Assembly (NCBI RefSeq): GCF_016865365.1
Contig: NZ_AP024469.1
Span: forward strand, 3,874,501-3,938,500
Source: Geobacter sp. SVR
Lineage (GTDB): Bacteria > Desulfobacterota > Desulfuromonadia > Geobacterales > Pseudopelobacteraceae
Length of the DNA stretch: 64,000 nucleotides
Reading direction: 5' to 3'
Part shown: positions 42,978-50,254 of the stretch, in pieces
Layout of the letters: every line of letters begins with the position of its first letter
Position numbering within the stretch: the first letter of the stretch is position 1
Notes under the pieces: model-generated
What the model saw: only the letters and a program-made list of their open reading frames with translations
The model's database searches: none
What the model was told of the DNA's origin: nothing
Program-made: the position numbers and the translations under genes

Positions 42978-43814
42978 TCAGTAGTCAACCAGCGGGTGTG
43001 AGCGGAGAGAGCGGGCCACCAGGGGATTGGCGGCCGACGGCGGCAACTCCAGGTGCGTCACCACCCGGCGGCAGAGCGACATCGGGTCGGACTCGGCGTA
43101 TAGCGACTGCTGCACCGCTGCATCCACCCTCTGCAGCCATGACACCCCCTCTGCGATACGCCCGCCGATCCCTTGTGTACGCGGCGCCTGCCATGCCTCC
43201 AGCAGCAATTCCGGCTCCTTCATGCGCTGCAGTTGCTCCAGTGTGGCGATCGAGGTGCAAAAGTCATCGTAGATCGGCATGTCTCCCGCCAGCGGCACCG
43301 CATCGCCGGTGAACAGGGCTCCTTCCCGGGTCAGCAGGTATGACATCGATCCGGCCGAATGCCCTGGCGTTGCTATAACCTCCAGCATCAGCCCGCCCCC
43401 CAGATCCAGCACCTCTCCATCAGCCACGACACTATCCAGCGCTACCGGCCCACCCACCAGTCTATCAAAGTCCGGCACCGGCCGTTCACGCGCCTGTTGC
43501 CCGGTATCCTCGATCCAGGCCTGCTCGGCAGCGCCGGCCAGCACACGGCAACCGGTGATGGCTTGCACGGCGCGGGCCGCACCGAGATGGTCCGGATGGC
43601 TGTGGGTCAGAATCAGGCGGCTGATGCCCCTTCCCCGTCCAAGGCTTTCCAGGTAGGAGAGAATCGTGGTCTCGGCCCCGGCCACCCCGCTGTCGATCAG
43701 AGTGACCTCGTCACCGCATATCAGGTAGACATAGACAAAGCGTTCGATGGAGCCGGCCGGGGTGGGAACGGCAAAGGGGATCTTCAGGGCGTGGATGTGG
43801 TCGGTGATCTGCAT
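42978..43814 (-). CDS. MBL-fold metallo-hydrolase controlled by an Ile/Val-type attenuator
   Basis: 278 aa; ATG after GGAGG. HSHPDHLGAARAV (HxHxDH) at about residue 78, GHSAGSMSYLL near 157 and TGDAVPLAGD near 175 give a complete zinc site of the metallo-beta-lactamase fold, with an extra C-terminal helical domain. Likely a lactonase or thioester hydrolase. Its mRNA begins with a branched-chain-amino-acid-type attenuator (43847-43996), which is unexpected for such a gene. Confidence 0.9.
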   Translation of the reverse strand: MQITDHIHALKIPFAVPTPAGSIERFVYVYLICGDEVTLIDSGVAGAETTILSYLESLGRGRGISRLILTHSHPDHLGAARAVQAITGCRVLAGAAEQAWIEDTGQQARERPVPDFDRLVGGPVALDSVVADGEVLDLGGGLMLEVIATPGHSAGSMSYLLTREGALFTGDAVPLAGDMPIYDDFCTSIATLEQLQRMKEPELLLEAWQAPRTQGIGGRIAEGVSWLQRVDAAVQQSLYAESDPMSLCRRVVTHLELPPSAANPLVARSLRSHPLVDY

Positions 43815-43846
43815 GATGAACCTCCAAAAGGAAAAATGGGTGCGCA

Positions 43847-43996
43847 CCAAAAACAAAAGGCCGCGGGTTCGATACCCGCGGCCTGGTTATACTGCAAGAG
43901 CGCGGGCTTTTGGCCCGCACTCCGGTTAATGGAGGCGCAGAGCCGTCACGGGGTGACGACTGCGACGACGATGGAGATGTGTGACTTAGTGTTCAT
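43847..43996 (-). promoter_or_regulatory. Branched-chain amino-acid-type transcription attenuator
   Basis: From 5' to 3' on the minus strand: leader peptide (43996-43946), a hairpin GAGTGCGGGC/GCCCGCGCTC (43922-43898), and a terminator stem GGCCGCGGGT/ACCCGCGGCC (43883-43859) followed by TTTTGTTTTT. The hairpin's 3' arm GCCCGCG can instead pair with CGCGGGT of the terminator, giving an antiterminator. All parts of a translation-coupled attenuator are present. Confidence 0.85.
43946..43996 (-). CDS. Attenuator leader peptide
   Basis: 16 aa MNTKSHISIVVAVVTP. Six of the central nine residues are Ile or Val (ATC, GTC codons). Stalling at these codons under isoleucine/valine shortage is the classical sensing step of ilv attenuation. 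The predicted transcript start lies two bases before the ATG, and no ribosome site is visible, so it is probably translated leaderless. Confidence 0.8.
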   Translation of the reverse strand: MNTKSHISIVVAVVTP

Positions 43997-44004
43997 GGGT
44001 AAAG

Positions 44005-44033
44005 TTTTTATCTCACTTCCACCGGGCTGTCAA
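44005..44033 (-). promoter_or_regulatory. Sigma-70 promoter of the attenuator
   Basis: Minus strand TTGACA (44033-44028), 17 bases, TAAAAA (44010-44005). The predicted +1 near 43998 coincides with the leader-peptide ATG. Confidence 0.7.
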
Positions 44034-44144
44034 TGCCGCTCATGCGGATGTGCAGGAGTTTGCGGTGCACAGGTAACAGGACTAAAATTAATGGTGCAGC
44101 AGCGAAATTTTCTCTGATCGGATCAGCCAATCCGGAGGTGCACC

Positions 44145-44543
44145 ATGACATGGTTCATGTCGAAATACAGTCCCCAGTGCTACGCACTGATGCGGATCGT
44201 GGTCGGTTTCCTGTTTCTGTGGCACGGCTGCCAGAAACTGTTCGCCTTTCCCAGCCCCATGCCGGAAGGAACCCCTGCATTTATCATCTATACCGCCGGC
44301 CCGATCGAGCTGATCGGCGGCATCCTGGTGATGATCGGCCTGTTCACGCACTGGGCGGCCTTCATAGCCAGCGGCCAGATGGCCTGTGCCTACTGGATGG
44401 TGCACGGGCCCAGGGCACTGCTGCCGCTTCAGAACCAGGGCGAGCTGGCGGTTTTGTACTGCTTCATCTTCCTGTTCATCGCCGCACAGGGGAGCGGCAT
44501 CTGGAGCATCGACGCCATGAGGGGCGCCCCCCATGGCCGCTAG
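44145..44543 (+). CDS. DoxX-family membrane protein
   Basis: 132 aa, four membrane helices. LMRIVVGFLFLWHGCQKLFAF near the N-terminus, then GPIELIGGILVMIGLFTHWAAFIASGQMA, which is the DoxX pattern. Related proteins are subunits of terminal-oxidase or sulfur/thiosulfate-linked systems, but many are of unknown function. GGAGG upstream of ATG. Divergent from the attenuator-MBL gene. Confidence 0.88.
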   Translation: MTWFMSKYSPQCYALMRIVVGFLFLWHGCQKLFAFPSPMPEGTPAFIIYTAGPIELIGGILVMIGLFTHWAAFIASGQMACAYWMVHGPRALLPLQNQGELAVLYCFIFLFIAAQGSGIWSIDAMRGAPHGR

Positions 44544-44570
44544 CGGCGGTCAGCCCTGTCCGGAGAGAGG

Positions 44571-45833
44571 CTACGCGAACAACAGCGAGACGGCATGCAG
44601 CAGCAGACCGATCACGCCGCCGACCAGGGTGCCGTTCATCCTGATGAACTGCAGGTCAGACCCGATGGAGAGCTCGATCTCGTTGGAATAGTCGTCGCTT
44701 TCCCAAGTCTGCATGGTGCCGGAAATATGCCCGGCAATGGCATTGCGCAGCGCATCCCCGTAGCGCACCACCAGCGATTCCAGGTGCTCGTTCAGGGAAT
44801 CCTTCAGGCCGCGGTTGTCCGACAGGGCCGCACCGAGCCCCGCAACAGCGGCCGCAAGCTTCTCCTGCACCTTTGAGCCGGGCTGCTGCAGATCGCCCCT
44901 GAGCCAGTTCTTCAGGTCATTGCCGAGCTTGCCGGCGTATTCGCCCATGGCCCGGTCGTGAACGATCTCCCGTTTGATCGCCTCGATCCTGTCGCGCAGG
45001 GCCGGGTCTGATTTCAGCCGGGAGATGAAGCCGGTCACGGCCGTGTCGAAGCGGTACCTGACCTCATGGACCGGATCGGCATTGACCTCCTGAATGAAGG
45101 CATTGATTCTGCCGGCGATCTTCTGACCGGCCCCCCGGGAAAACTGATCGCGGTTGGGGATAAAGGCAGCCAGCAGCGGATATTCCCTGGTGCACAGATC
45201 ATCAATGGCGTTGGCCAGCCTGGTCTGGGCCTCGTCGGTGGCCAGCCAGGCGGCGAAGCGCTTCAGCAGGTCGTCGAGCACGACCTGGTGGCGGTTGTCC
45301 TTCCTGAGGGTTTCGAGAATCGTCCCCGCGGAAGAGGAAACATCCACCCGGTGAATCCGGTCGCTCAGGGCAGCCTGCAGCACCTGCCGCACACGCTCGT
45401 CGTCGATGAAATCCAGCGATTCGGCAAACACGCGGGTCAAGCCGCCGGCCAGGTCGGCAGCGTTCTCCCGCGACATCAGATAGGCGGCAAGATGTCCGGC
45501 CGGATCGTACTCCCGCATCTTCGCGATCAGGGTGTCGCCGGCCAGGAACTTGTCACGGATAAAGCCGGCCAGGTTGCCGGCAATGGCTTCCTTCTTGTTT
45601 TTGATGATGGCCGTGTGCGGAATCGGCACCCCCAGCGGATGGCGGAACAGCGCCACAACGGCAAACCAGTCCGCCAGTGCGCCGACCATGGCTGCCTCCG
45701 CAAAGGCGGCGACCCACTCCCAGCCCCCCTGCCCCTTCTGGCTGCGGGCAACGACGAACAGGATGGCCGCACCAATCAGCATGCCCGTGGCTATCATTTT
45801 GTTTCTGAGCAAGAGTCGTTTTCTGTTTTCCAC
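44571..45833 (-). CDS. DUF445 family membrane protein
   Basis: 420 aa, GTG start with GGGAG 6 bases upstream. N-terminal hydrophobic helix (MIATGMLIGAAILFVVAR), then the conserved AFAEAAMVGALADWFAVVALFRHPLGVPIPHTAIIKNKKEAIAGNLAGFI block, and a C-terminal hydrophobic helix (IGLLLHAVSLLFA). Charged helical middle. Function unknown, though the family sits at membranes and is widespread. Confidence 0.9.
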   Translation of the reverse strand: MENRKRLLLRNKMIATGMLIGAAILFVVARSQKGQGGWEWVAAFAEAAMVGALADWFAVVALFRHPLGVPIPHTAIIKNKKEAIAGNLAGFIRDKFLAGDTLIAKMREYDPAGHLAAYLMSRENAADLAGGLTRVFAESLDFIDDERVRQVLQAALSDRIHRVDVSSSAGTILETLRKDNRHQVVLDDLLKRFAAWLATDEAQTRLANAIDDLCTREYPLLAAFIPNRDQFSRGAGQKIAGRINAFIQEVNADPVHEVRYRFDTAVTGFISRLKSDPALRDRIEAIKREIVHDRAMGEYAGKLGNDLKNWLRGDLQQPGSKVQEKLAAAVAGLGAALSDNRGLKDSLNEHLESLVVRYGDALRNAIAGHISGTMQTWESDDYSNEIELSIGSDLQFIRMNGTLVGGVIGLLLHAVSLLFA

Positions 45834-45877
45834 ACTTTTCTCCCGGCTGATTTTCGCGCAGTTGCTGATAAACACAA

Positions 45878-45908
45878 AAAAACCGCTTCATCGGGTGGAA
45901 GCGGTTTT
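45878..45908 (-). terminator. Intrinsic terminator (WYL-like gene)
   Basis: ACCGCTTC/GAAGCGGT stem followed by a run of seven T on the minus strand, immediately downstream of the WYL-like gene. Confidence 0.85.
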
Positions 45909-46024
45909 CCGGCGCGCGCTCTGTTTTATGGCACGGCTGCAGTGTGTTTGTCAACGCCCGGCCACCCCCCGTATACTGCTCACCTCGTCGCAACTGCCGA
46001 CGCCGAGCGGGCATGATCCCGTTT

Positions 46025-46393
46025 TCAACGGGCACTGCGATGACGGCCCGGCGGCTGCAGGTGGCAATGAACGTAGATCATCCCCTTGTCGTCGGGATTG
46101 AAGCCGATCCCCGGACCGGCGAAAACCGCGCCCGTTTCCCCGAGCCCCGCCATCTTGCCCACTTCGAAAAGCTTGCCAAAAAGGCTCGGGCCGGACGCGC
46201 TCCCGCCTCCTGTCTGCACACCGCGCAGGACTTCCTTTCCGGCGGTGCTGATGCCGTGGCTCTGCGGCTCCACGATGCGTAGATAACCGTTGTACGTGAA
46301 TCGCAGAACCGCCCGTTTTCCGATGGCTTTGCAAATGGCGCTTTCCAGTTGCATTCCGCCCTCGACTATGTCGGCGGTCTCCTGTTCGTTCAT
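46025..46393 (-). CDS. WYL-like domain protein
   Basis: 122 aa. IGKRAVLRFTYNGYLRIVEPQSHGISTAGKEVLRGVQTGGGSA resembles the ligand-binding WYL domain of transcription regulators, here without an HTH. The C-terminal His-rich end (YVHCHLQPPGRH) is unusual. It may bind a nucleotide or small molecule; function is inferred from similarity only. Confidence 0.6.
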   Translation of the reverse strand: MNEQETADIVEGGMQLESAICKAIGKRAVLRFTYNGYLRIVEPQSHGISTAGKEVLRGVQTGGGSASGPSLFGKLFEVGKMAGLGETGAVFAGPGIGFNPDDKGMIYVHCHLQPPGRHRSAR

Positions 46394-46619
46394 GGTGTGT
46401 CACCCCAGAAATGATATGCTGCAATAATGCCGTGTTTCAGATTATCGTCTCGGCCTGGATCGCGGCATAAGGAGCACCCGTTTTTTTTCCAATTATACCC
46501 TGATTTGCCACGAATAGGACGGGCCGATGAGCGCTTCGCGGAAGGAGCCAGCCAGGAGACGGAACCGGAAAAAGGGGCCGGCTGGTCCCTGAATGCTCGA
46601 TTTCGCTCGAAAATCCCCT

Positions 46620-47153
46620 TCAGGGTTGCCATTCATGGACGGAACACCGGCGGATTGTCCGGGCCTCTCTTTCCGATATTCCCAGTGAGAGCAGAAAGGC
46701 ATGATGCGCCTCGGGCGCACGCCGCTCGAACTCCACATGCAGCTGTTGCATGGCATTGTCGTCCATCCCGGCCGCACGCAGCAGTTCCACGAACATCTCC
46801 TTGTCCACCGACCGCAGCGGTCCCCCCTGTCCCTGCAGCCTGAGCATCCCGGCCAGCAGGCGTTGCTTGATCTGCAGGGCCTGTATCTCCCGCCCCACCG
46901 CCAGCAGCCGCTGGCTGACGATTTCGGCGGTGGAGCCCCCGCTCGAGCGGAGAATGCCGCTGATATCCCCGATACCCAGCCCGGCCTGCCGGAAGGAGCA
47001 GATGGCTGCCAGGCGTTCCCGGTCGACCGGCGAATACAACCGGTAGCCGGCCTCGCTGCGCCCGCTGGGGCAGAGCAGGCCGATGCGGTCGTAATACAGC
47101 AGCGTGCTGCGGGAAAGACCATACTGTCGGGCCAACTGCCCGATACGAAACAT
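46620..47153 (-). CDS. MerR-family transcriptional regulator
   Basis: 177 aa, GGAGG before ATG. N-terminal MerR DNA-binding domain (FRIGQLARQYGLSRSTLLYYDRIGLLCPSGRSEAGYRLY), a coiled-coil dimerisation helix to about 120, and a C-terminal domain (about 125-177) with DDNAMQQLHVEFERRAPEAHHAFLLSLGI. No metal-binding Cys/His cluster, so it responds to an organic ligand. The adjacent short gene carries a copy of the C-terminal domain. A near-perfect dyad operator is at 47414. Confidence 0.9.
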   Translation of the reverse strand: MFRIGQLARQYGLSRSTLLYYDRIGLLCPSGRSEAGYRLYSPVDRERLAAICSFRQAGLGIGDISGILRSSGGSTAEIVSQRLLAVGREIQALQIKQRLLAGMLRLQGQGGPLRSVDKEMFVELLRAAGMDDNAMQQLHVEFERRAPEAHHAFLLSLGISEREARTIRRCSVHEWQP

Positions 47154-47168
47154 GGCGCCTCCAAAAGA

Positions 47169-47197
47169 CGAGCCCCCGGTGCGCTGCCGGGGGCTCG
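47169..47197 (-). terminator. Hairpin between the short gene and merR
   Basis: CGAGCCCCCGG/CCGGGGGCTCG stem with a short T-rich tail (TCTTTTGG) placed between two cotranscribed genes; probably partial termination that lowers merR expression relative to the short gene. Confidence 0.6.
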
Positions 47198-47204
47198 ATG
47201 GGGA

Positions 47205-47387
47205 TCAGGCGTATTTCGCCCTTATTTCACGGACCCGGTCAGCCGGAAGCTCCAGCCACTCCAGAAAGCTTTGGTGTCCGTCGGGATTTTCCCGCTCGAA
47301 CAGACGATGCCACTGCTCCATCGCCCCCTGGTCCAGACCGATCGCACGGAAGCGGACCGTCCATTCCTCCACTGTTACGTGAGCCAT
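47205..47387 (-). CDS. Stand-alone copy of the MerR effector domain
   Basis: 60 aa; ATG 47387 has GGAG 7 bases upstream, better than ATG 47393. Its core GLDQGAMEQWHRLFERENP and FLEWLELPADRVREIRAKYA aligns with the C-terminal domain of the neighbouring MerR protein (GMDDNAMQQLHVEFERRAP, FLLSLGISEREARTIRR). It may compete for the ligand or form mixed dimers; that is inference. Confidence 0.7.
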   Translation of the reverse strand: MAHVTVEEWTVRFRAIGLDQGAMEQWHRLFERENPDGHQSFLEWLELPADRVREIRAKYA

Positions 47388-47413
47388 CGTCATTCTCCTT
47401 TCAGGTTGTCGAG

Positions 47414-47433
47414 TGTGTCACGGCCATGACACA
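47414..47433. promoter_or_regulatory. MerR-type operator (near-perfect palindrome)
   Basis: TGTGTCAcggccaTGACACA, seven-base arms perfect and the central GGCC continuing the symmetry. About 27 bases upstream of the short gene, where a MerR regulator would bind between -35 and -10. Confidence 0.6.
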
Positions 47434-47464
47434 GACAACGCTAAACCGTGAAGCGATGGACGGG

Positions 47465-48487
47465 TCAATCGTTTTTTTGCGGTCCGACCGTAAACTGCCG
47501 GCGGTCTCTCTCCCGCTGGAAGGCCCGGGCGCTGTTGTATCCCCGTTCGCCAAAGGGTTGCAGCGTTTCCAGCCACTGCAGGTGCAGGTCAGCTAGGGCC
47601 TGTTCAGCCGGTTTCCCGACCGGCGGTGTGAGCACTTCCAGCACCGAAAATTCGAAGGTGGCAGCCCCCTGCCGCTCCAGGTCACGCTGCAGCTCGCTGC
47701 TGAAGATCGCCTTGCCCATCCGCAGTTGAAACATCCTGCTGGTGCGCGCCCCCTCCATGTTCTCGCTGCTGCCGACATAGACCCTGTTGTTCTGCGTATT
47801 GCGGATCTGGTAGATGCCCATCTGCAGAGGCCTCTGCCGGTAAGCCTGCTTCATGGTGGTCCGCCGTTCCCGCTCGGTCTGCTGCGCCGCGCGGGGCTGC
47901 ACCTGCGCGGTTGCGGGCAGATCCGACCGGAGCGGCGCCCCTTCCCGCCAGTATGCTGCGCCGTCGCGCCTGATCAGCCCCTCATCCACCAGCAGCCGGC
48001 GGATGGTGCAGTAGTCGTCGAACAGCGGCCCAATCAGGGAGGTCACCTGTTGCTCGTCATAGCGCCGATCCGTCTCAAAGCGCGCCGCGAACTGTTCCAG
48101 CACGATCAGGCGCTTCTTGTGCTGCGCCGGCAGCTTCTCCAGACGCCCGTGGCGGAAAAAGGTCTCCAGCACCTTGCGCCGGTATTCTTCCATGCGCGTG
48201 TCCTGCAACTCCCGCCCCACCGGTATATCGGCGACGATCTCGCGCAGTGTGGTATCCAGCATGCCCTGGTTGGCTTCGAAGACCGCATAGTACTGCTCCT
48301 TGCGGCTTGTGACCAACCCGGCCTGCTCCAGTTTGCGCAGGTGAAAGGATACGGTCGAGGCTGCCAGCCCGTGCCGGCTGGCGATCTCCTCCACATACTG
48401 GGGGCGCTCCAGCAGCGACTTGATGATGTTCAGGCGGGATTGGTCCGCCAGGGCCTTCATGATGGCAATGCTCTGGTCCGGTTTCAT
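47465..48487 (-). CDS. ArsR-type regulator fused to DUF2087 and GIY-YIG nuclease-like domain
   Basis: 340 aa. Domain 1 (1-80): ArsR winged HTH (SRLNIIKSLLERPQYVEEIASRHGLAASTVSFHLRKLEQAGLV). Domain 2 (about 105-185): DUF2087 (RKVLETFFRHGRLEKLPAQHKKRLIVLEQFAARFE, LLVDEGLIRRDGAAYWR). Domain 3 (about 222-330): GIY-YIG fold (GIYQIRNTQNNRVYVGSSEN, RMFQLRMGK, FEFSVLEVL). The promoter is flanked by matched operators, so it is self-repressed. Three-domain combination unusual. Confidence 0.85.
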   Translation of the reverse strand: MKPDQSIAIMKALADQSRLNIIKSLLERPQYVEEIASRHGLAASTVSFHLRKLEQAGLVTSRKEQYYAVFEANQGMLDTTLREIVADIPVGRELQDTRMEEYRRKVLETFFRHGRLEKLPAQHKKRLIVLEQFAARFETDRRYDEQQVTSLIGPLFDDYCTIRRLLVDEGLIRRDGAAYWREGAPLRSDLPATAQVQPRAAQQTERERRTTMKQAYRQRPLQMGIYQIRNTQNNRVYVGSSENMEGARTSRMFQLRMGKAIFSSELQRDLERQGAATFEFSVLEVLTPPVGKPAEQALADLHLQWLETLQPFGERGYNSARAFQRERDRRQFTVGPQKND

Positions 48488-48496
48488 GGCTACCTC

Positions 48497-48572
48497 GATT
48501 CGATAGATGTCGAATCAAATATAGGTCCTGAAAAAAGAACTGTCAATATTCATTTTGATACACATCGAATTA
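48497..48572 (-). promoter_or_regulatory. Promoter flanked by two ArsR-type operators
   Basis: -35 TTGACA (48546-48541), 17 bases, -10 TATATT (48523-48518), consensus quality. Operator 1: GATTCGAcatctaTCGAATC at 48516-48497, covering the transcript start; operator 2: the related TTCGATGTGTATCAA at 48572-48553 region, upstream of the -35. Confidence 0.75.
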
Positions 48573-48643
48573 AACACAACCGTGACCCGGCTATGTTTCT
48601 GACGAACACCGAAGGTACAGGCCCACGTAAGCATAAACGACAA

Positions 48644-48663
48644 AGGCGGCCGAATGGCCGCCT
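48644..48663. terminator. Hairpin of the AAAGGCGGCC family
   Basis: AAGGCGGCCgaatGGCCGCCT, the same stem as at 9225 and 58791; it sits past the ends of the flavodoxin gene and in the upstream flank of the ArsR gene. Confidence 0.6.
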
Positions 48664-48719
48664 AAACAGTGCTGCTGCATTGAATTCGACCCGTCAGCGA
48701 CCGGCGTGCCGGCAGCGGA

Positions 48720-49355
48720 TCAGTGAATGAAACTCAGATAGGTCTTGGATTCCCGTTCCGGCGGGGGCACCGCCCCCTTGCCGTGCTCCACCAGCTTCAG
48801 CAGCCATGCCATGTTCTTTCCCAGAACCCGCATGATCTGCACCCCTTCCGTATCCTGGGTCACCTCCTCCGGACTCCTGCCATGGATCACGTTCCAGTGG
48901 TTGGAGGCGGGAATAAGCATCTCGGAGTACATCAGGAAGTTGTTCAACTGGTCGAAAGTCGGCAGGCCACCCGAACGCCGCACCGCCACCACCGCGGCAC
49001 CGACCTTGTGGCGGAACAGTCCTTTGTTCACACCCGCCACATAAAAGGCCCGATCGAGAAACGACTTCATGGCGCCCCCCATGGCGGCGTAATGTACCGG
49101 CGATCCCAGGATGATCCCGTCCGCTTCTTTCATTTTCTGCACCCAGTCGTTCACCTCGTCACCCGGGAGCACGCACTGTTCATTCATGTTCTTCGCGCAC
49201 ATACCGCAGGCGATGCAGCCTCTGACAACCTTGTTGCCGACCTGAACGATCTCGGTCGCGATCCCTTCCCGCTCCAGCTCCGCCGTGACCATCTTCAGGG
49301 CGTGCCACGTGTTTCCCTCCCTGTTGGGACTGCCGTTGAATGCCACCACTTTCAT
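48720..49355 (-). CDS. Flavodoxin-fold NAD(P)H:FMN/iron-sulfur flavoprotein
   Basis: 211 aa. FMN-phosphate loop FNGSPNREGNTWHAL at residues 5-19, a cluster-like CIACGMCAKNMNEQC segment (residues 47-61), and SPVHYAAMGGAMKSFLDR. The Cys arrangement matches iron-sulfur flavoproteins (Isf type). Divergent HxlR regulator next door likely controls it. Possible reductase of quinones or FMN. Confidence 0.88.
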   Translation of the reverse strand: MKVVAFNGSPNREGNTWHALKMVTAELEREGIATEIVQVGNKVVRGCIACGMCAKNMNEQCVLPGDEVNDWVQKMKEADGIILGSPVHYAAMGGAMKSFLDRAFYVAGVNKGLFRHKVGAAVVAVRRSGGLPTFDQLNNFLMYSEMLIPASNHWNVIHGRSPEEVTQDTEGVQIMRVLGKNMAWLLKLVEHGKGAVPPPERESKTYLSFIH

Positions 49356-49450
49356 GACGCCTCCTCCTTATCGATGGGTTCCAACCAGATCAAGCTTTAT
49401 TTTGAACAGCCTTCGGGCTATATTTCATTCATAAGATCAAAATCGTCAAT

Positions 49451-49476
49451 AACGTACCTTTTTGGAACGTAGTACC
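49451..49476. promoter_or_regulatory. HxlR operator candidate
   Basis: Two direct AACGTA-type repeats (AACGTACC and AACGTAGTACC) in the divergent promoter region of the flavoprotein and HxlR genes; position and symmetry fit an HxlR site. Confidence 0.45.
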
Positions 49477-49512
49477 TATTTAAATACACAGTATCAAAAA
49501 AGGAGCCTAGGC

Positions 49513-49866
49513 ATGAAAGAAAACCAGGCAGCACGCTCCATGCTCTACCGGGAAAAAGAGTACACCTGCGGCATCGACGTCACCCTGGCAGTGGTGGGCG
49601 GAAAATGGAAGGCCTCGATCCTCTGGCACTTGGCACCGGAAACCATTCGTTTTTCCGACCTGCAGCGGCGCTTTTCCGACACCACCCGCAAAATGCTGAC
49701 CCAGCAGTTGCGGGAGCTGGAAGCGGACGGCCTGGTACACCGCGAGGTCTATCCCCAGGTGCCGCCAAAGGTGGAGTATTCCCTGACGGACAAAGGGCGA
49801 AGCATCTACCCCATTCTGGAGCAGATGTGCTCGTGGGGACGGGAGTATGAGAAGGATGGCGGGTAA
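49513..49866 (+). CDS. HxlR-family transcriptional regulator
   Basis: 117 aa, AAGGAG 7 bases upstream. CGIDVTLAVVGGKWKASILWHL (conserved Cys and GGKWK) and DTTRKMLTQQLRELEADGLVHREVYPQVPPKVEYSLT are diagnostic of the HxlR winged HTH. The Cys near residue 19 is the redox/thiol-reactive residue of HypR-type members. Divergent from the flavoprotein gene. Confidence 0.92.
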   Translation: MKENQAARSMLYREKEYTCGIDVTLAVVGGKWKASILWHLAPETIRFSDLQRRFSDTTRKMLTQQLRELEADGLVHREVYPQVPPKVEYSLTDKGRSIYPILEQMCSWGREYEKDGG

Positions 49867-49931
49867 GGATACTGAGCTATCTTCACATTTGAGGACACAC
49901 CTTATATCCTAACGGACCAGGAGGGTGTGTC

Positions 49932-50231
49932 ATGAGAATGAACCGAAAATACGATGCCGAGTTTAAAGCTGAAGCGGTGAAGCTGGTTTTGGAAGACAAC
50001 CGCACCATTCGCGAAGTTGAAAGCAGTCTCGGGATCACGCATGGAGTCTTAAAAGGATGGATCCGGAAACACCGTGACCAGCAGGATCCGGCTATAGCCA
50101 GTCAAATATCTGCCGAAGCAGAGCTTAAGCAACTCCGCAAAGAGAACGAGCAACTCCGTCGGGAGCGTGAAATCCTAAAAAAAGCTGTGGCCATCTTCTC
50201 AACGGATCCGCATCGTTATTCGGGTTCATAA
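49932..50231 (+). CDS. IS3-family transposase OrfA
   Basis: 99 aa. HTH of the transposase_8 type (YDAEFKAEAVKLVLEDNRTIREVESSLGITHGVLKGWIRKH) and a Leu-rich coiled coil (LKQLRKENEQLRREREILKKAVAIF) in which the A7 slippage site falls. AGGAGG upstream of ATG. Confidence 0.93.
   Translation: MRMNRKYDAEFKAEAVKLVLEDNRTIREVESSLGITHGVLKGWIRKHRDQQDPAIASQISAEAELKQLRKENEQLRREREILKKAVAIFSTDPHRYSGS
50177..50183 (+). other. Programmed -1 frameshift site (A7)
   Basis: A-AAA-AAA-G in the orfA frame; slipping -1 continues KKSCGHLLNGSASLFGFITEHRSEFG into the orfB frame before its first ATG (50255), giving an OrfAB fusion. Confidence 0.75.
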
Positions 50232-50254
50232 CCGAGCACCGCTCCGAATTCGGA

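Noticed and set aside
43866-43876. GGTTCGATACC, resembling a tRNA T-arm
   Set aside because: It is the loop of the attenuator terminator; no acceptor or anticodon stem exists around it.
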